This document shows positions 12,401 through 27,400 of a stretch of DNA of 64,000 nt, piece by piece. The notes under the pieces are model-generated. The model ran no database searches and was not told the DNA's origin. It worked only from the letters and a program-made list of their open reading frames with translations. The translations under genes were made by a program, and so were the position numbers. The stretch is from Owenia fusiformis (taxonomy: Eukaryota; Annelida; Polychaeta; Sabellida; Oweniidae), in NCBI GenBank assembly GCA_903813345.2, contig CAIIXF020000001.1:27579915-27643914 (forward strand). Direction: 5' to 3'. How positions within the stretch are numbered: the stretch's first letter is position 1; the number at the start of each line of letters is the position of its first letter.

Positions 12401-15400
12401 ATATTTTGTGCATTAGTTGTATCAGTATTGATGAAATTACTATGTTGCATTGTATTTTATTGCCTGCAGGTGACAGTTCAGGCTCAAAAGTGCTGATTCA
12501 GCATATTTTATTATATCAGTGTCAAAGTTCGAAATCTTGTTTGAAACTATTCAATAGCACAATTGTAGATTGAGCAAATATTTTGATTTTTACATTTTAT
12601 GTTGCTGGAAAAAGATGTAACAGATCTTTAACTTACAATGAAATATCTTTATCCATATACAAGAAAATGCAATTGGTAGAAAAAGTTCACATTTTGCTTC
12701 ATTTCTTTTATTAAAATGCTTATCTTATTTGATTTGATTTGAAAACTATATTTATTCTGAGTAGCTCTATCAGTACAAAACTGGTCTTCCTAGAGGCCCA
12801 GTAATAATTTATACTTATTGTGGTAGCTACAAACAAGTAATGTATATCCATTAAGCACATTTGATAACAAAGCACATCTATAAACACTTTGTGACATTGA
12901 AAGTATTAGATATAATTCTAAACAAACTTTGTTAAGTTTTTTTCAATAATTGATTAGAGCCCTACTGGGACCCCAGATTAACAACTGCCAAACACCAACC
13001 ACTGAACACCACCCACAAAAATATAAAAGATTTTAACAATATGTCATCACAAGTGGTAGTGACATTTAACATGGCAATATAGTTAATTGTTTGAAGAGCA
13101 CCTACAAACTACACATGGTATTATAATATGTAGATTTTATTATTACACACTATTAACCCTTAAATGGTTTTTGAGGTCCCCATAGTTCATTCTTTGCAAT
13201 AATTAATAATTATATCAGAAATAATCATTCTATCAACAGGAAATTCCATCTTATCCTCAATTAATCCAATTCCTTTCAGATAAAACAAACCAAATGTAAA
13301 TCGCATGATGACTTTTGTGCTACCTGAGACCACAGAACATCACTATCACCAAAAGATATTCAATTCATACAGGGTTATATACTAACAACTACGAAATGAT
13401 ACAAAATGCTAAAACACCTGTACCCTTATGATAAGGTTTTCACATATTTTCTTGCATTCATGATAAATAATGCATACATATTCTAAAAGGTAATTGATTA
13501 AACTATGTAGAACTGAAGTCAGAATGAAAAAAGCTCCTCTGGTTGCAAAGTTATTGCGAAATACCCCAAAAACCTTGAGAGGGTACAAAAAAAAGACCAA
13601 TTAAGGTTTAACTTGCTCTATATGAGATAGGTAAAGGTGATGGGGTTCAGATGAGCAAATAACATCTTCTGCTGATATTAAACAATCTAGCTGCTTATCC
13701 TTGAACATTTGAAATCAAAAATCATAACAGTAACAATAACAATAAGTGTTAAAGCTGATTGAGATGGAATTCCTGCCAAAAGAATACTAAGTGCTTCAAA
13801 AAGAGTCAGTGATAATAGGCAGTCAAAAAGAATATGCTCTTTTAAATAGCCTGAACTGTAAATTTTTTATGGTAGGGATGAGGGGCATTAGACATTGTTT
13901 CCCATTCACGTTGGATTATGGTATTGGATAGTTGGGGTTTGTTTTCCTTATGACTGGTCTACTCTTAAATTTCTTCTTTTTTCTGCTGGGTTCTGGAACA
14001 ATTGGTCCTTTCTCTTTGACACTTTATAGGGTTATACAGAATGGAGAACTTGATAAGAAATATGAGACCAAAAAATGACCTCAATAACAGTCGTAAAATT
14101 ATCATTCATAAAATTATCATTCAAGGGTGTGACTGCTCGTTTAACAAATATTTGGAGACTTTTGACTAGTGATGTGAAGATATTCACAGGTGACACAGCA
14201 CATAGTAACAGGAGAGAAAAGCCAGCATAATTGCATCCAAGGTGTGTTATTATCACTTTAGATTATTATCCCATCGAACGAAGTTCAGGGGGATATAGGG
14301 AACGCCTCCGTCCGTCCGTCCGTCCGTCCGTACGTACGTCCGTCCGTCCGTACGTACGTCCGTCTGTCCGTCCGTCCGTGCAATAACTCAAATACCGTTG
14401 GCCCGATTTTGTTCATATTTTGTACACATATACCCTATGGGGGTAGAAGTTCTGCTCGAAAGCCGATTTTCAAAATGGCCACTCATTTCAAAATGGCGGC
14501 CATTTTAGTGCCGATTTTACAGTAATTTAGGTGCAATAAGTAAAACTGTAATAGCAATATGTTTTAAATGTAAAAAATTATAAAGGACATTAATAATGCT
14601 ACAAATGTAGATATTAAAGAAGCACATGGCAGCCATCTTAAAAAATGGCGACCTTTACTCGTCATTTTACGATTTTTGCTGTAACTCAAAAAATAGTGGA
14701 GCGATTTTGTTCATATTTGGTATGTGAATACTATAAGCATTGCACACTGTCTAAAGACACTTTTCGTAGAAGGCGGCCATTTTGAAAAATGGCCGCCATT
14801 TTGAAAAATGGCCGCCATTTTAACGTATTTTACTATAACTCGAAAAGTCGTGGAGCGATTTTGTTCATATTTGGTATGTGACTACTATAAGCATGGCACA
14901 CTGTCCTATGACACTTTTGGTAGAAGGCGGCCATTTTGAAAAAAAATTTGAAAATGGCCGCCATTTTAATGTATTTTACTATAACTCGAAACTCGAAAGT
15001 CGTGGAGCGATTTTGTTCATATTTGGTATGTGACTACTATGAGCATGGCACACTGTCCTATGACACTTTTGGTAGAAGGCGGCCATTTTGAAAAGAATTT
15101 TGAAAAATGGCTGCCTTTTTAACATATTTTACTATAACTCGAAAAGTAGTAGAGCGATTTTGTTCATATTTGATATGTGAATACTTTAAGCATGGCATAT
15201 TGTCTAATAAAACTTTGGGGAGTAGTCGGCCATTTTGAAAAATGGCCACCATTTTTATGTGTGTTATTTTACAAGTATGTGTGCGATTTTTCAAAAAATT
15301 TAGAGGTGGCTACTTAAAAGCATATTATTTCTTCTGATGATAACTTGGCTAGTGAGCAACCATTTTAAAAATGGTGGCCTTTCTGGTGTGTTGTTTTATG

Positions 15401-18400
15401 ATATTTGCTATTCATCTGTAAAAATGCCAGCCATTTCTGTTCGATGGGATTCGCTACGCTTTGGCGTTGCCGTTGTTCTGGTTCTAGTATGTAATCCCAT
15501 TGCCTGAATAAACAAAACAAAATGTAAATGATAATTCCAATGAATCCCAGTATGATTATATAAGGTAAACATCAAATCAATAGCTTCTATTAATAGAGGA
15601 TCAAAAATTAATTGGTTCTGTGAAGATTTTCATGGGTGACACACCCCACATTCATACCATTTGGTCATTTGAAGTAGTCCTATTTAGCAATCAAAAATCA
15701 GGACACAACTTAGATCTAAGCACCATTATCAGAAAAAAGTCAGGCCATCCCCCCCAACTAGCTATATCCAATGCTTTTATACTTATCCCTCAAAACCAAG
15801 AGTGGAGTTTGAGACAGGAAAGTTGCAAACACACCATCAACATATTTCGCCTGAGATTTGTCTGCTTTTCAGTCCTTTCCGCACCTGTTTTTTAATGTTT
15901 GTTTCATCAATATGTTGCGTTTTGGGACTCAGTTATCCTCTTAAAAGAAAAAATGCATTCAATCAGGGGTTTTAAAGATGTCAATTGTGGGTGACCAAAA
16001 TTAAGCTGAAAACAATGGATTGCATGAGTTTTCCCTATGGGATATGGGAAAATACCATGGGAAATATTGTTTTCCACTTTATCCCAAAGGAATGCATTTT
16101 TCCTTTAAAGAGTTAACACTGTCTCAAAACATAACATACAGGGTGTCCCGAAAGTATCCCCCCTAGGCAGACATATTCCATTGTCTTCATGTATCATATC
16201 ATTTATCCAAAGTTACATTGATTCAGCAAGTATCATGGTTCAACTCTCAAATGTGACAAAATTACAGGCATTTCAATTTTTAGTGTTTGGCCAAAATTCA
16301 ATTCAATTGAACACCAAATCACTAGTCAATGTGTCCTCCAGGGCCATCTTAACAGCAGCAATTCTTTTCGGGTTGGATGGATATTGAGTTGGAAAAAGAG
16401 ACGGTGAGGGTTGATACTCCAAGGAAACTCTTCAAAAGTGCCTTAAAAGATTTTAAGAGGATTGCAAAATTCCACACCCTGTAGAGCTTTTATGGTCCTA
16501 TCTGAAAAGAATTGCTGCTGATAACATGACCAAGGGAGGACTCATTGACTTGTAATGGGGTGTGAAATTGAACTTTATTTTGGCCAAACACTAAATTTTA
16601 AAATGACTGTCACTTTTTCCCATTTGAGAGTTGAATCATAATTCTTGGCAATTCAATGTAACTTTGGATGAGCTTTAAAATGATATATGACATACTATGA
16701 TGACACTGGTATATGTCTGCCTAGGGGGGGGGGGCAAACTTTTAGGATAACCTGTAAAATGATACATCAAACATTGAAAAAACATGTTGGTGGGATGTTT
16801 GCACCTTCCCTGTCTCAAGTTCAAATCTTTTTATCATCTCTATGAGTGCTTATCCTGGAGTTAATGCATTGGTCTAACATATGCTCCTGTTTAAAACCTC
16901 AGAAATAGCCCAAATCCAACTTTTGAATGTCTGAAGCCTGTTGTGATACTTTCTGTGTGTTTTTCTAATTCATCTATGCAATTGCATATTCTTTTATATG
17001 GATGACAATATTTTAGTGAAACTTTAGTATTTAGTCAATAATTCTTCTAATGTAATATGATGTATAAGCTAAAACTATTGCTCTTTTGTCAAGTGAACCA
17101 TTAGACAGTTCTCAACATAATGTCAAACTCAGACTCAGAAATGTTAAAATGTGCCGAATCAGCACTTTTGAAAGTGATTCATAAAATATCAACAATCAAA
17201 TTTTGCATGTCCTGAGGTACCCTACATGGATCTTAAGTCAATTTGAATATTGATGATATGCTTAGATATATGACTTGCTAGATTTTATCAATTTTCAATG
17301 GTACCCCTTTCAATCCTGGAAGAAGCACCAGTGTGCTAAAGAATTTTTTATTCTATTCATACTTAATATTTTTTATCATGATTTTGCATGGGTATTAGGA
17401 ATAGCCTCCAAATCATCTGTGATTTTTTACAGTAAAAAATATCAAGGAATTAAAAAAATGTTGATTCTTTTAGAAAGCGTTTGTCTATTAGACATTTCAA
17501 AATATTGGTTGTCAAAGGGTTAAAAAGAGACTTTTAAGTTAAATTCAGCTCAAATATTTTTTTTGAGTGTGACGTATTCTTTGTAATCATCAAATTTATC
17601 ATAAAATTGCCTAATATCTAAAAATTTGGATAGCTATGATTTTTTTCATTTTTGACCCCCTCCCCGAAAATGGCTGAGGGGTATAACATGACATTTTTCC
17701 AAAATGAGGCTTGTACATCTTCGTACAGGCAACTAAAATTGCTTGAAATACCATACAGAACCACCCCACAAAGTTTCACGATTTGTTCCATCAAAAATTA
17801 TAAGAAACATGAATTCCGTGTACTACCATTACAATGTAATTTCACCAGCACACTGTTATATGTACTTTTATAATAAATCATTAGACTTCAATTACAGCAT
17901 TTAAAAAGAACAGCTGTTCATTATTTTTATAATTTATTGCTTCACAATTGTTTTTTAAAAGTAATCGACTGAGAATACTCAAGCAAAATGGCAAGAAACT
18001 ATGTCTATTTGTATAGTATCACTTGGCTTTCTGATGGTTCTGTTATATAGCACAGTAAAATCGACTAAAATGTATGTCCTTGAAGTTGGAACCAACTGAT
18101 ATATGTTAACATCGAGAGACATATGTCAACATTAAGAAACATATGTTAACATTAAGAGACACTCACATTTCAACTTATCACAGCTTATTTCATTAGAAAC
18201 TGAACTTGAAATGGTTCATAATTTGAGACTTATAAGTATTGTGTTCACATACATGTTAACAGGTTTTACTGTATCAAGACCATTTGCCATTATTATTTAT
18301 ATTCATTTAATATAAATTATTTTTCATAGAATATATAATAGATTACACATATATTATCTTTACGCTTCTTGAGCATGAACTTTAGAGATATAGCAATAAT

Positions 18401-21400
18401 ATTTTTTATCCCCTTATTCACAAACAACCAAGAGGCAAGTAAACATTATCGTCCTTTGTTAAATGTTATCGTAAGTTTAACTTAAAGACAGATGATAATA
18501 TTCATGCGATTTACGTAAAAAAGTGATATGTCGATATATCCTTATTTTCACTTAGACTTATAAATCACCAATTTTTGTAGTCATATATCAAGGGACTTAT
18601 AACTAATGCACTTGACATGAGCACTTTTCAAATTAGCAAGGTCATATGTTGAAGATACAAATGCAAGGTTATCATGAGCAGTATGAAGTCTTGTGATATT
18701 TGTTAGAGGCGACGCTTCCTGTTTTTTAATTGGTTTTTTGATTGCTTTACAATTGCACATTTGATGCAATCGTCTTCGAAAAGTTGGATGAAAGATACAA
18801 TAAAGATAGAAATTGACCGTTGAGTTGAAAACTAAAAGACTTTCCTTGATGCCCAAAAATGGAATCAAAATGTTGTCTGGGACATAGAATTCATTGTTGC
18901 TTCCAATAATTGCTGATATAAAGTCTGGTGTTTGACAAATGATTACAACTGTAATCATGATGACAAGGTTTAAGGTGATGTTTGTGTTATGATTTGAATG
19001 CCTTCCAGCTGTCCCTGTCTGCCCCACAGCTGTCCTGGCTTGACTCACAGCTATCCCTGTCTGCCTTACAGCTGTCCCTGTCTGCCTTACAGCTGTTACT
19101 GTTTGACTCACATCTGTCCCTGTTTGTCTCACAGCTGTCCCTGTATCATGCACCATGCATGTCAATGTGCGTTGTAATTTCTTTGATTTTTTAATTTCAT
19201 GCACCAGTTTTATATTCAGGATAATCATTGTTATAATAGGGATTGAAAATAGAAATATAAATGCCAGAATAATATGGTAGATGAACCTGTAAAGGTCTTC
19301 ATTCCAGCCATTCAAAGTGACTTCCCCTGAAAGATGAGACACAAATGTGGCATTTGGTAATCCGCCTGAATTAAATGCTACATATTGATAATGGATCCAT
19401 CTAGGAATGTTAAATAACACGGCTATTACAGATATCACCACCACAGTTCGCTTAGCGTTGGTATTTGTGCACATTCTATAGGCCTTAAAAGGTCTTGAAA
19501 CAATTATAAATCGATCAACCGTGACAGCTGTAGCCATCCAAATAGTGCCAGTCTGTGCTGTCCAACCTACTGGTAAAACATAGGCTATGATATAAGCACC
19601 CAAATCATAATACGACTTTAACGATCCTGTGTATGGATACACTGATCTCAATACTGTGTACAGTAAAGTATAGATTAGAAACACAATATCAAAAACTGCC
19701 AATGCTTGTAATATAATACAGTTTGAGTTCCGTTTTGATTTTTGGAGCACTATTATAATTAATATATTCCCGATAAATCCGAACAGGCAAAATAATCCAT
19801 TAATGTAGACATTGAGAATGTAATTGAATAAAGCATAGTCGTTTGTTGGAGTTGTCGCAAATGTTGTATTTAATGACTCCATTGTAGGTGTCAGATATGA
19901 CATATTTGATGTCATCATTAATGTTGATGTCAGATCCGTGTTATTTGATGTCAACATACCTGGCTCAAGCAATAGCTAAAATCCCTCAATGTTCCCAAGA
20001 TCAATGTAAATCCAGATTAATTATTATTTTCTGTTATACTCTGTAATTGCGACAGGCTTTAATAGCTATTAATGTCAGATCTGAGATTCTCCGAAGTTTC
20101 ACTAAGTATTATTGGCAGAGTGGCTAGTTGTAATTGTTTCAAAGGATTTCCTATATTTCACTCTCTATCACAAATCAACCTCTCCTCAATTAGTGAAGAT
20201 GGATAGATTCGAAGCAGCTCTAGGTATTTTCATTTGTTCTTGGAAATGTTATCATATCTTCCCCTCTGGCTTCATTATACTGCATGCATGTTTCACTCTT
20301 ATTCCCTTGTCTATTGAATAATGTGAAATTATTTTGTCATTTGACCAGTGGCATCCTATTATCTTTCATCATAAATAATTTTGTGCAATCTTGAAAATAA
20401 TAAATTTAGTTAATTATCACACTGCTCTTTGTGAGCATAATTGTATCATTATGTGAGTTCTGGTCAAGATACTTAACGCGCCTTTAAGTCTTTTTACAGC
20501 AAAAAGTAAAAGTACATACAAGCTATCATCATCACCTGACAATTATTTACAATTATATAAATTGCAATGCAATATAACTCCAAAATGTCAAAACTCCCTA
20601 CAATTATTTGTTCAGTATGTTGTTCATTTATTACAAGGTTAATTAATATTTTTAGCCAAATAAGCATTGCTTTTTATGTTCATGTAGAGTATAGATATGG
20701 CCGTGAGAGTCGTACATGTAAAATTATTAATATAAAATTAATATAAATAAATATTGAGCCAATTAACACAAAACACAATACCTTGGAAAATAATGGCTAA
20801 TTTAAGTTAATTAGCTACAAGAGTTTACACTTTGACATAACTGTTAATTAGCTCAATTGGATATATTATAATACCATCTCCAACTCATCTTCTTGGGCGA
20901 AAATAAATCTCCAACTGGTGGTGTAAGCTGGGGAAGGAGGTGAGGGAAAAGAATCGAAATGTATAACTTACATTGATGTTAATGGATTTTGTACGCACCT
21001 AGGGAGAAAACCCTCCAACTACAATCCTATCGATATCTCGTCTGAAGTCTCATCTCGTACTCTCGAGATCTGAAGCTTGATGTTTCGTTCAGTGTAACTT
21101 ACCAGAAACATTTACCTGGGATAACCGGGGAATGGTCTTCTTAGGGCTTGTTCATACCTAAACCTTAACCGACTCTCACATTGCCATAAATGAAATTATT
21201 GTCAATAATTTGAATATATCATCAATTAACTGTTGTTGGCAGGTCTCCAGCATTCCTATACTTTAAATGTATCTTAACAGTACCTTTTGTACTTCTTTTT
21301 GTCTATTTTAAGTTCTCCAACATTCTTATACTTTCACTGTTTCTTAACAGAACCATTTGTACTTCTTTTTGTCTATTTTAGGTTCTCCAACGTTCTGTTA

Positions 21401-24400
21401 CTTTCACTGTTTCTTAACAGAACCTTTTGTACTTCTTTTTGTCTATTTTAAGTTCTCCAACATTCTTATACTTTCACTGTTTCATAACAGAACCTTTTGT
21501 ACCTCTTTTTGTCTATTTTAAGTTTTCCAGCATTCCTATACTTTAAATGTATCTTAGCAGTACCTTTCGTACTTCTTTTTGTCTATTTTAAGTTCTCCAA
21601 CGTTCTTATACTTTCACTGTTTCTTAACAGAACCTTTTGTACTACTTTTTGTCTTTTTTAAGTTCTTCAATTGATTTTTATACTCTGAGTGTGATTATCT
21701 CGGCTATCTTAAAGCTGACCACATGCAATATCCTGTAATTGACTTAATGTATTTAAATCCACTACTCATAATGGTGAAACCCTGGTATATTTCCAATATG
21801 CATGTTGAGTGACACATCAAGGTCTTATAATCCCAAATGTAATTAACTGGGTTCTGTGTTATAGTCTAAATCCTCTTGTGATTTGTTCATTTTGGCTGTA
21901 AATAGACCAGGTTTGTCATTGGCAAAATATTTACATAAATATACACGTAAATCATTCATTGTGTAAGAGTTCTGTTGTTACCCTGTGTGTACTATGAGCC
22001 TCTTAATGTAAACTAAGTTCAGCTTATAAAATATATTATAAATCAAATTCAAATTTCTGTCAATATAATGTAACCACTCGCAATAACCATATACATGTAC
22101 ATGTAAAATATAACCATACATAATTACATATTTGCTGGAACTCCACCTTATAATCAACTGGGATTCACCTGATATGTGAACACACACTGACACACATTAG
22201 TTGAGCTATTCATAAACCTTAGGAAGGGATATAAATGAAATGAAATATATTTTGGACAAAGAATAAATGGATATTTCCACATGTTGAATCTTCAGTCCAT
22301 ATTTGGTCAGATATATATGATTTTTTCAGATAGTGAAATAAAGATTGCGAGGGACAAGAAACAAATGAATGCGCTTTTTGAAAAGGCTGTTTCCAACATT
22401 TTACAATCTTTTCTCATTTCCACTTTAACATTGATTTTTTTTACTTAAGACCAAGCTAACAATAAAGTTGTTACATTGGGTTTACAAGGGGGAGGGAAGG
22501 AGTTAGTTGGAACATAATAGTTTTCCCAGATTTTATCTTCTATTGATTTTGTGATGTAATTCATAATTTAGCTCATTGAATGACTGAGGATTTTGTATGG
22601 GCCAGTTGACTTAATTGCTTTCAAAAACGGTAGGAATTTGAACTTTGCCCAAAATAACTGTGAACATTATAGGTTGACAAGTATACATGCATAGTTACAT
22701 CATGGGCTCAATTAGAGTTAAAAGCCCATGGTTACATGTAGGTAATTGGTGTATACAGTTTAAAAATTAATGTTTTATTTCATTTTTGTTTGTGCCGTAA
22801 AGAAGAAACTCCAGCACATTGTCAAAATCAAGGACACTACAAAATCTTCAGTACATAATATATTGCTCGTATAAATACAATTTCAATTAAGTTCTAAAAC
22901 ATGATCAGCCAATCGTTGGGTCTTTTACGCACTAATGCAGTACGATAACTTGTTTATAACAATTACAGTATTTACAATTGCTTCCTAGCCTCACATAAAT
23001 TATCAATATCAGAAGTAAACAGTTTTGCATGATCGCAACCCATCTGTAAGGCAGCCATCAAGCAGCTGCTGTCACAAACTGTTTGATTGGAGATCTTGAT
23101 TTCTGATGACATTTCCTCCTATAATAATACATTCAATTTCTTCATTCCCGTCTATTTCAATCAATAATTCGATTTTAAGCTCATATTTGATTATTATATA
23201 ATGGAAAAATACTGACTCATTAAAAGTCAATATCATGTCAGATTGAACCAAATGTTATGAGAAACGAACAAATGATTTCATTCCTTGACTGAACCCCAGG
23301 ATCTTGGTGACATGTCCACTATACACCAACGAGATGTGACTAATATTGCATGCTTAGTATGATAAAAGTAAAAATGCTCAGAACATAGCAGTTGATGATA
23401 TCTTATCAATTGAAGTTTGGGCCATTTTATATTACTATTCATCAAAATTAATTCATAGTTGACTTTATTTGTCAGTGAGACTTGTACCCCCCCCCCTGCA
23501 ACCAGCACCACTCCCACTAAAGGTAAAAATAAAGGTGAGAATGTGCAAAGGAAATTATAGAGCACCTTGAGATAGTGGCCACCAATAGAAACAGACCTGG
23601 TCGAAAAGATAAACCTCTTCTTAATGATCAAACTTAAATTGTTAAATCTTTATGTTTTAGGTTTACCGCACGAGGAAGGGTAAACACACAGCAGTTGATG
23701 GTGTTTGTGTAGGTATCCCTCGGGGAGAGTGCTTTGGTCTTCTGGGGGTGAACGGAGCAGGGAAAACTACGATGTTCAAAATGTTGACAGGGGATGTTCC
23801 TGTAACCAAGGGAGATGCGTATCTGGATAAACACAGGTGAGGTACCAGGTGTATGCATAGTGTATGCATATCCTGTCTTATTGTATGAAGCCTATAAGTG
23901 TTATTCAGTAGGCCCCGAAGAGGAAGTCCATGACATGTCCATATTTTATACATATAATTATGTCTTCACTTCTATTTCAACATAAAGTACAAAAACATGT
24001 AGTAATTAAGAATGAACAGATCACAGAGTGATATTCAGTTTTTGACAATAGAATAATGTTATAGGTGTTGAGATAGCTTTCATTGACTGTTATTGCATTT
24101 CTTTCACCCACTTTATTAATCATTACTATCCATTCATGCAGTTAAGTATCTTTGGCAGTGCCTGTGGCCATACTTACTGAAATTGATGTTAATTTGAGAA
24201 ATAACTGCTTTATCAACCAAGAAAGATGAAACTACTCAATGTTAGGTGCTGGATGGAAACTCACATAAAATATAGATTTTGCCAACTGTTTCTATTCACC
24301 ATACCTCTCTGTAAATATGTCTAGTAGAGAAAGAGCTAGAGAGAAGCTGTCCGTCTGTTCTTCCGTTTGTCTGATGAATGAATTTTCAATAATTTGGCTA

Positions 24401-27400
24401 GCCACTCAATTTAAAATGCCTGCTTTTTGCGAAAAATGTAATCTTTGATAACTCAAATACCAGTTTTGGTTTAAATTTTATATGCCAATGCCATATGGAT
24501 ATAGAAATCTGAAATAGATAGAAATATAAAAATTTTATATGCTGATGCATTCTGAGCATAGGACTCTGGTCAAGAAGAAATGCTGAATTCAGAATGGCTG
24601 ACATTTCTCATGAAAATTATGATTTTTCTGATAACACATGAAATACCAGTTCCAATTTTATATAAAACACGAATGCCTAATGGTCAAATGGTCAAGAAAG
24701 AATTTAATATATGGTGTCACGTCACATCATGGATGTCGATTTTTCCAAAAGGAGACAAAATCCAGTGTGATTCACTACTCCACGGAGTAACTAGTAACTA
24801 ATAACAAATGTTTCTCATATTTACTCTCATGTTAACCAACTGAACTGATTGCCAACACATTCTGAGAAAATCTATAATATTCACATTTGTGTCAATGACT
24901 CAATTTACAATGAAAAGGATTATCTTGGATAGTTTACAAACCAAAATAATATTTGTGCATTATGTATTGTGACCATCATGTAATGTTTAAAAGGATATTT
25001 GAAGAAACTAAATTAACTGTAGAAAAACATTGGTTCCTGTTCTTAGTAATTATGTTCAATTGATTTTTCATTTAAAACTAATGCATGTACTTTGAATTAA
25101 AAAGTAATTGGAGACATTCCAAATATTGGGTTGTCTACAGATGCCAGTTTGAATATTGAATATTGGACAAGATCTATTCAAAAGTTTCTAAGTTCATTTT
25201 TGGATTGTATAATACATAGACCTTGATATTGGATAGTTTTTTTTTTACTTAGGCATGAATAATGTCAAAATGCAATGTCTTACAAGACAACCAAGATTGC
25301 TACTTATTTATCTTCTTATTTCAATTATTCATGTACAGGGTATGTCAAAAAGTTGTTACTTTTTTGAGTCCCATCTGATTGTTACTGATTTTTTTATGCT
25401 TTCAGTATTCTAACAGAGATGACGTCAGTGCACCAAAGTCTTGGGTACTGTCCTCAATTTGACGCCCTTGACCCTTTACTAACTGGCGAAGAACATCTAC
25501 AGTTTTATGCCAGACTGAGGGGCGTACCAGAGAAAGAAGTAACGACTGTAAGTCTGTGATTCTGTGATTCTAGTGCTCATTTCTCAAATGTATCGTATTT
25601 CTTTAAATTGTCAGTTCAGTAGTTTTACATTATGTGGATAAACAATTTGTTCATCTGTACGCTATTAATGGTTCTAATTGTTCCCAATTGCACCACTGTC
25701 GTGATAGGTAAAGAGAGAGACAATTTAAGCCAATTGATCTATAGTGTGCTCAGTGTAATTCCAAACTGACAATGAAGAATGGTGATGAGTACATAATGTA
25801 ATATATTGCATACTCTTAATCCTATTAATAACATCATCAGATAATAAATATTGATTGCAAAATAATTTGCTAATTAATAAGTACAATATATCATTTCCAG
25901 GTAGCAAAATGGTGCATACAGAAGCTAGGGCTAAGTGCTTATGCAAATAAATGCTCTGAAGACTATTCCGGAGGGAACAAACGTAAACTGTCAACAGCGA
26001 TATCTCTAGTTGGCAACCCACCTGTTGTGTTTCTCGTAAGTACATGTATGCCAAAGAAAACAGCATTTGTCCCATTTGTCCCACTGATGTGCTAATATGT
26101 TTGTCAAATGGGGTATCAGGCCCGTTGCCAGGATTTGCCAAAGGGGGCTTCACTTTTTGAAAAATTCCAGGGAGGGTTCACTTTTGACAATTTTGTTGCA
26201 AAAATGGCCAAAATCACTTTAAAAGTGCTCAGAAAGGTGAAAAACTGCATGATTTTGAAATAATTTTTTGGCCAGGGGGAGAAGTCTTCTAAACTTCTAA
26301 ACTCTCTGCAATATTTGAACACAGAGTGATTTATTATAAAAACTATAAATTACTTTTTAATTACTTTAAAATTGTGAAATGACTGATGATCTTAATGCAA
26401 CTCTAGAAGGTACAAATAAATTAAATTATTCAATGCAAAATTATATTAGTTGACATAGAGCAGTATGGCAGGCTATATATGTTTCTATAGTATAAATATG
26501 TAACTATATTGAGCATATTTTTATCCCATAGGATGAGCCTACAACTGGGATGGACCCTAAAGCTAGAAGGTTTCTCTGGAACTGCATCTCAAATAACATT
26601 AAACAAGGAAGATCAGTTATTCTCACTTCTCATAGGTAAACATTCATTCACTTCTCATTAGTAAATCATCCATTTATTCACTTCTCATAGGTAAACCCAG
26701 CGATTATTTAAAGCTATACAAGCCTATATATATATATATATATATATAGGTACCTTATTCTCTTCATGGTATGTTTAGCTATGCATTCACATCTCACATT
26801 AAAGCTCTGTGTACATATGTAGAGTATCACAAAGTGTTGTATATGTTTCCAGTATGGAGGAATGTGAGGCACTATGTGGGAGGATTGCCATGTAGAGTAA
26901 CATAATGTGTTGTATATGTTTCCAGTATGGAGGAATGTGAGGCCCTATGTGGGAGAATAGCCATCATGGTCAATGGAAAGTTCCAATGTCTCGGCAGTGT
27001 ACAACATTTAAAAAATAGGTGAGAGGCATCAGGCATGATCAGGGTGCCCTCCTGATTTTTGCATTAGATTTGACTTGGTAAAGCGTGCCATATTTAGCTC
27101 TTGGAATCCTAAGATACACCATAGTAATTAGAGCTAAGTGTAAAATCTTTTGGATGGCAAAATGAAATTACATGTATACTTAAATTAGAATGAAATCTAT
27201 AAATAAGTTGGTAACTTTCTAGACTGAAATGAGGCCTCAAAGACTGTGTAAACTGGCGAAATAATTTTTTTAATGTTTTATTGATAATATATTCAATTTT
27301 TGTCTTAACTCAACTTCCCTAACTGATGAATAAGTTGGGGGAGACAACACCTGTTTGATGGAGAATTTACTCCCTAAATGAATAAAATATTTAATGATAC

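Noticed and set aside
21239-21665. Regular repeats that could suggest a CRISPR array
   Set aside because: Contiguous 70-bp tandem copies without unique spacers in a eukaryotic intron.
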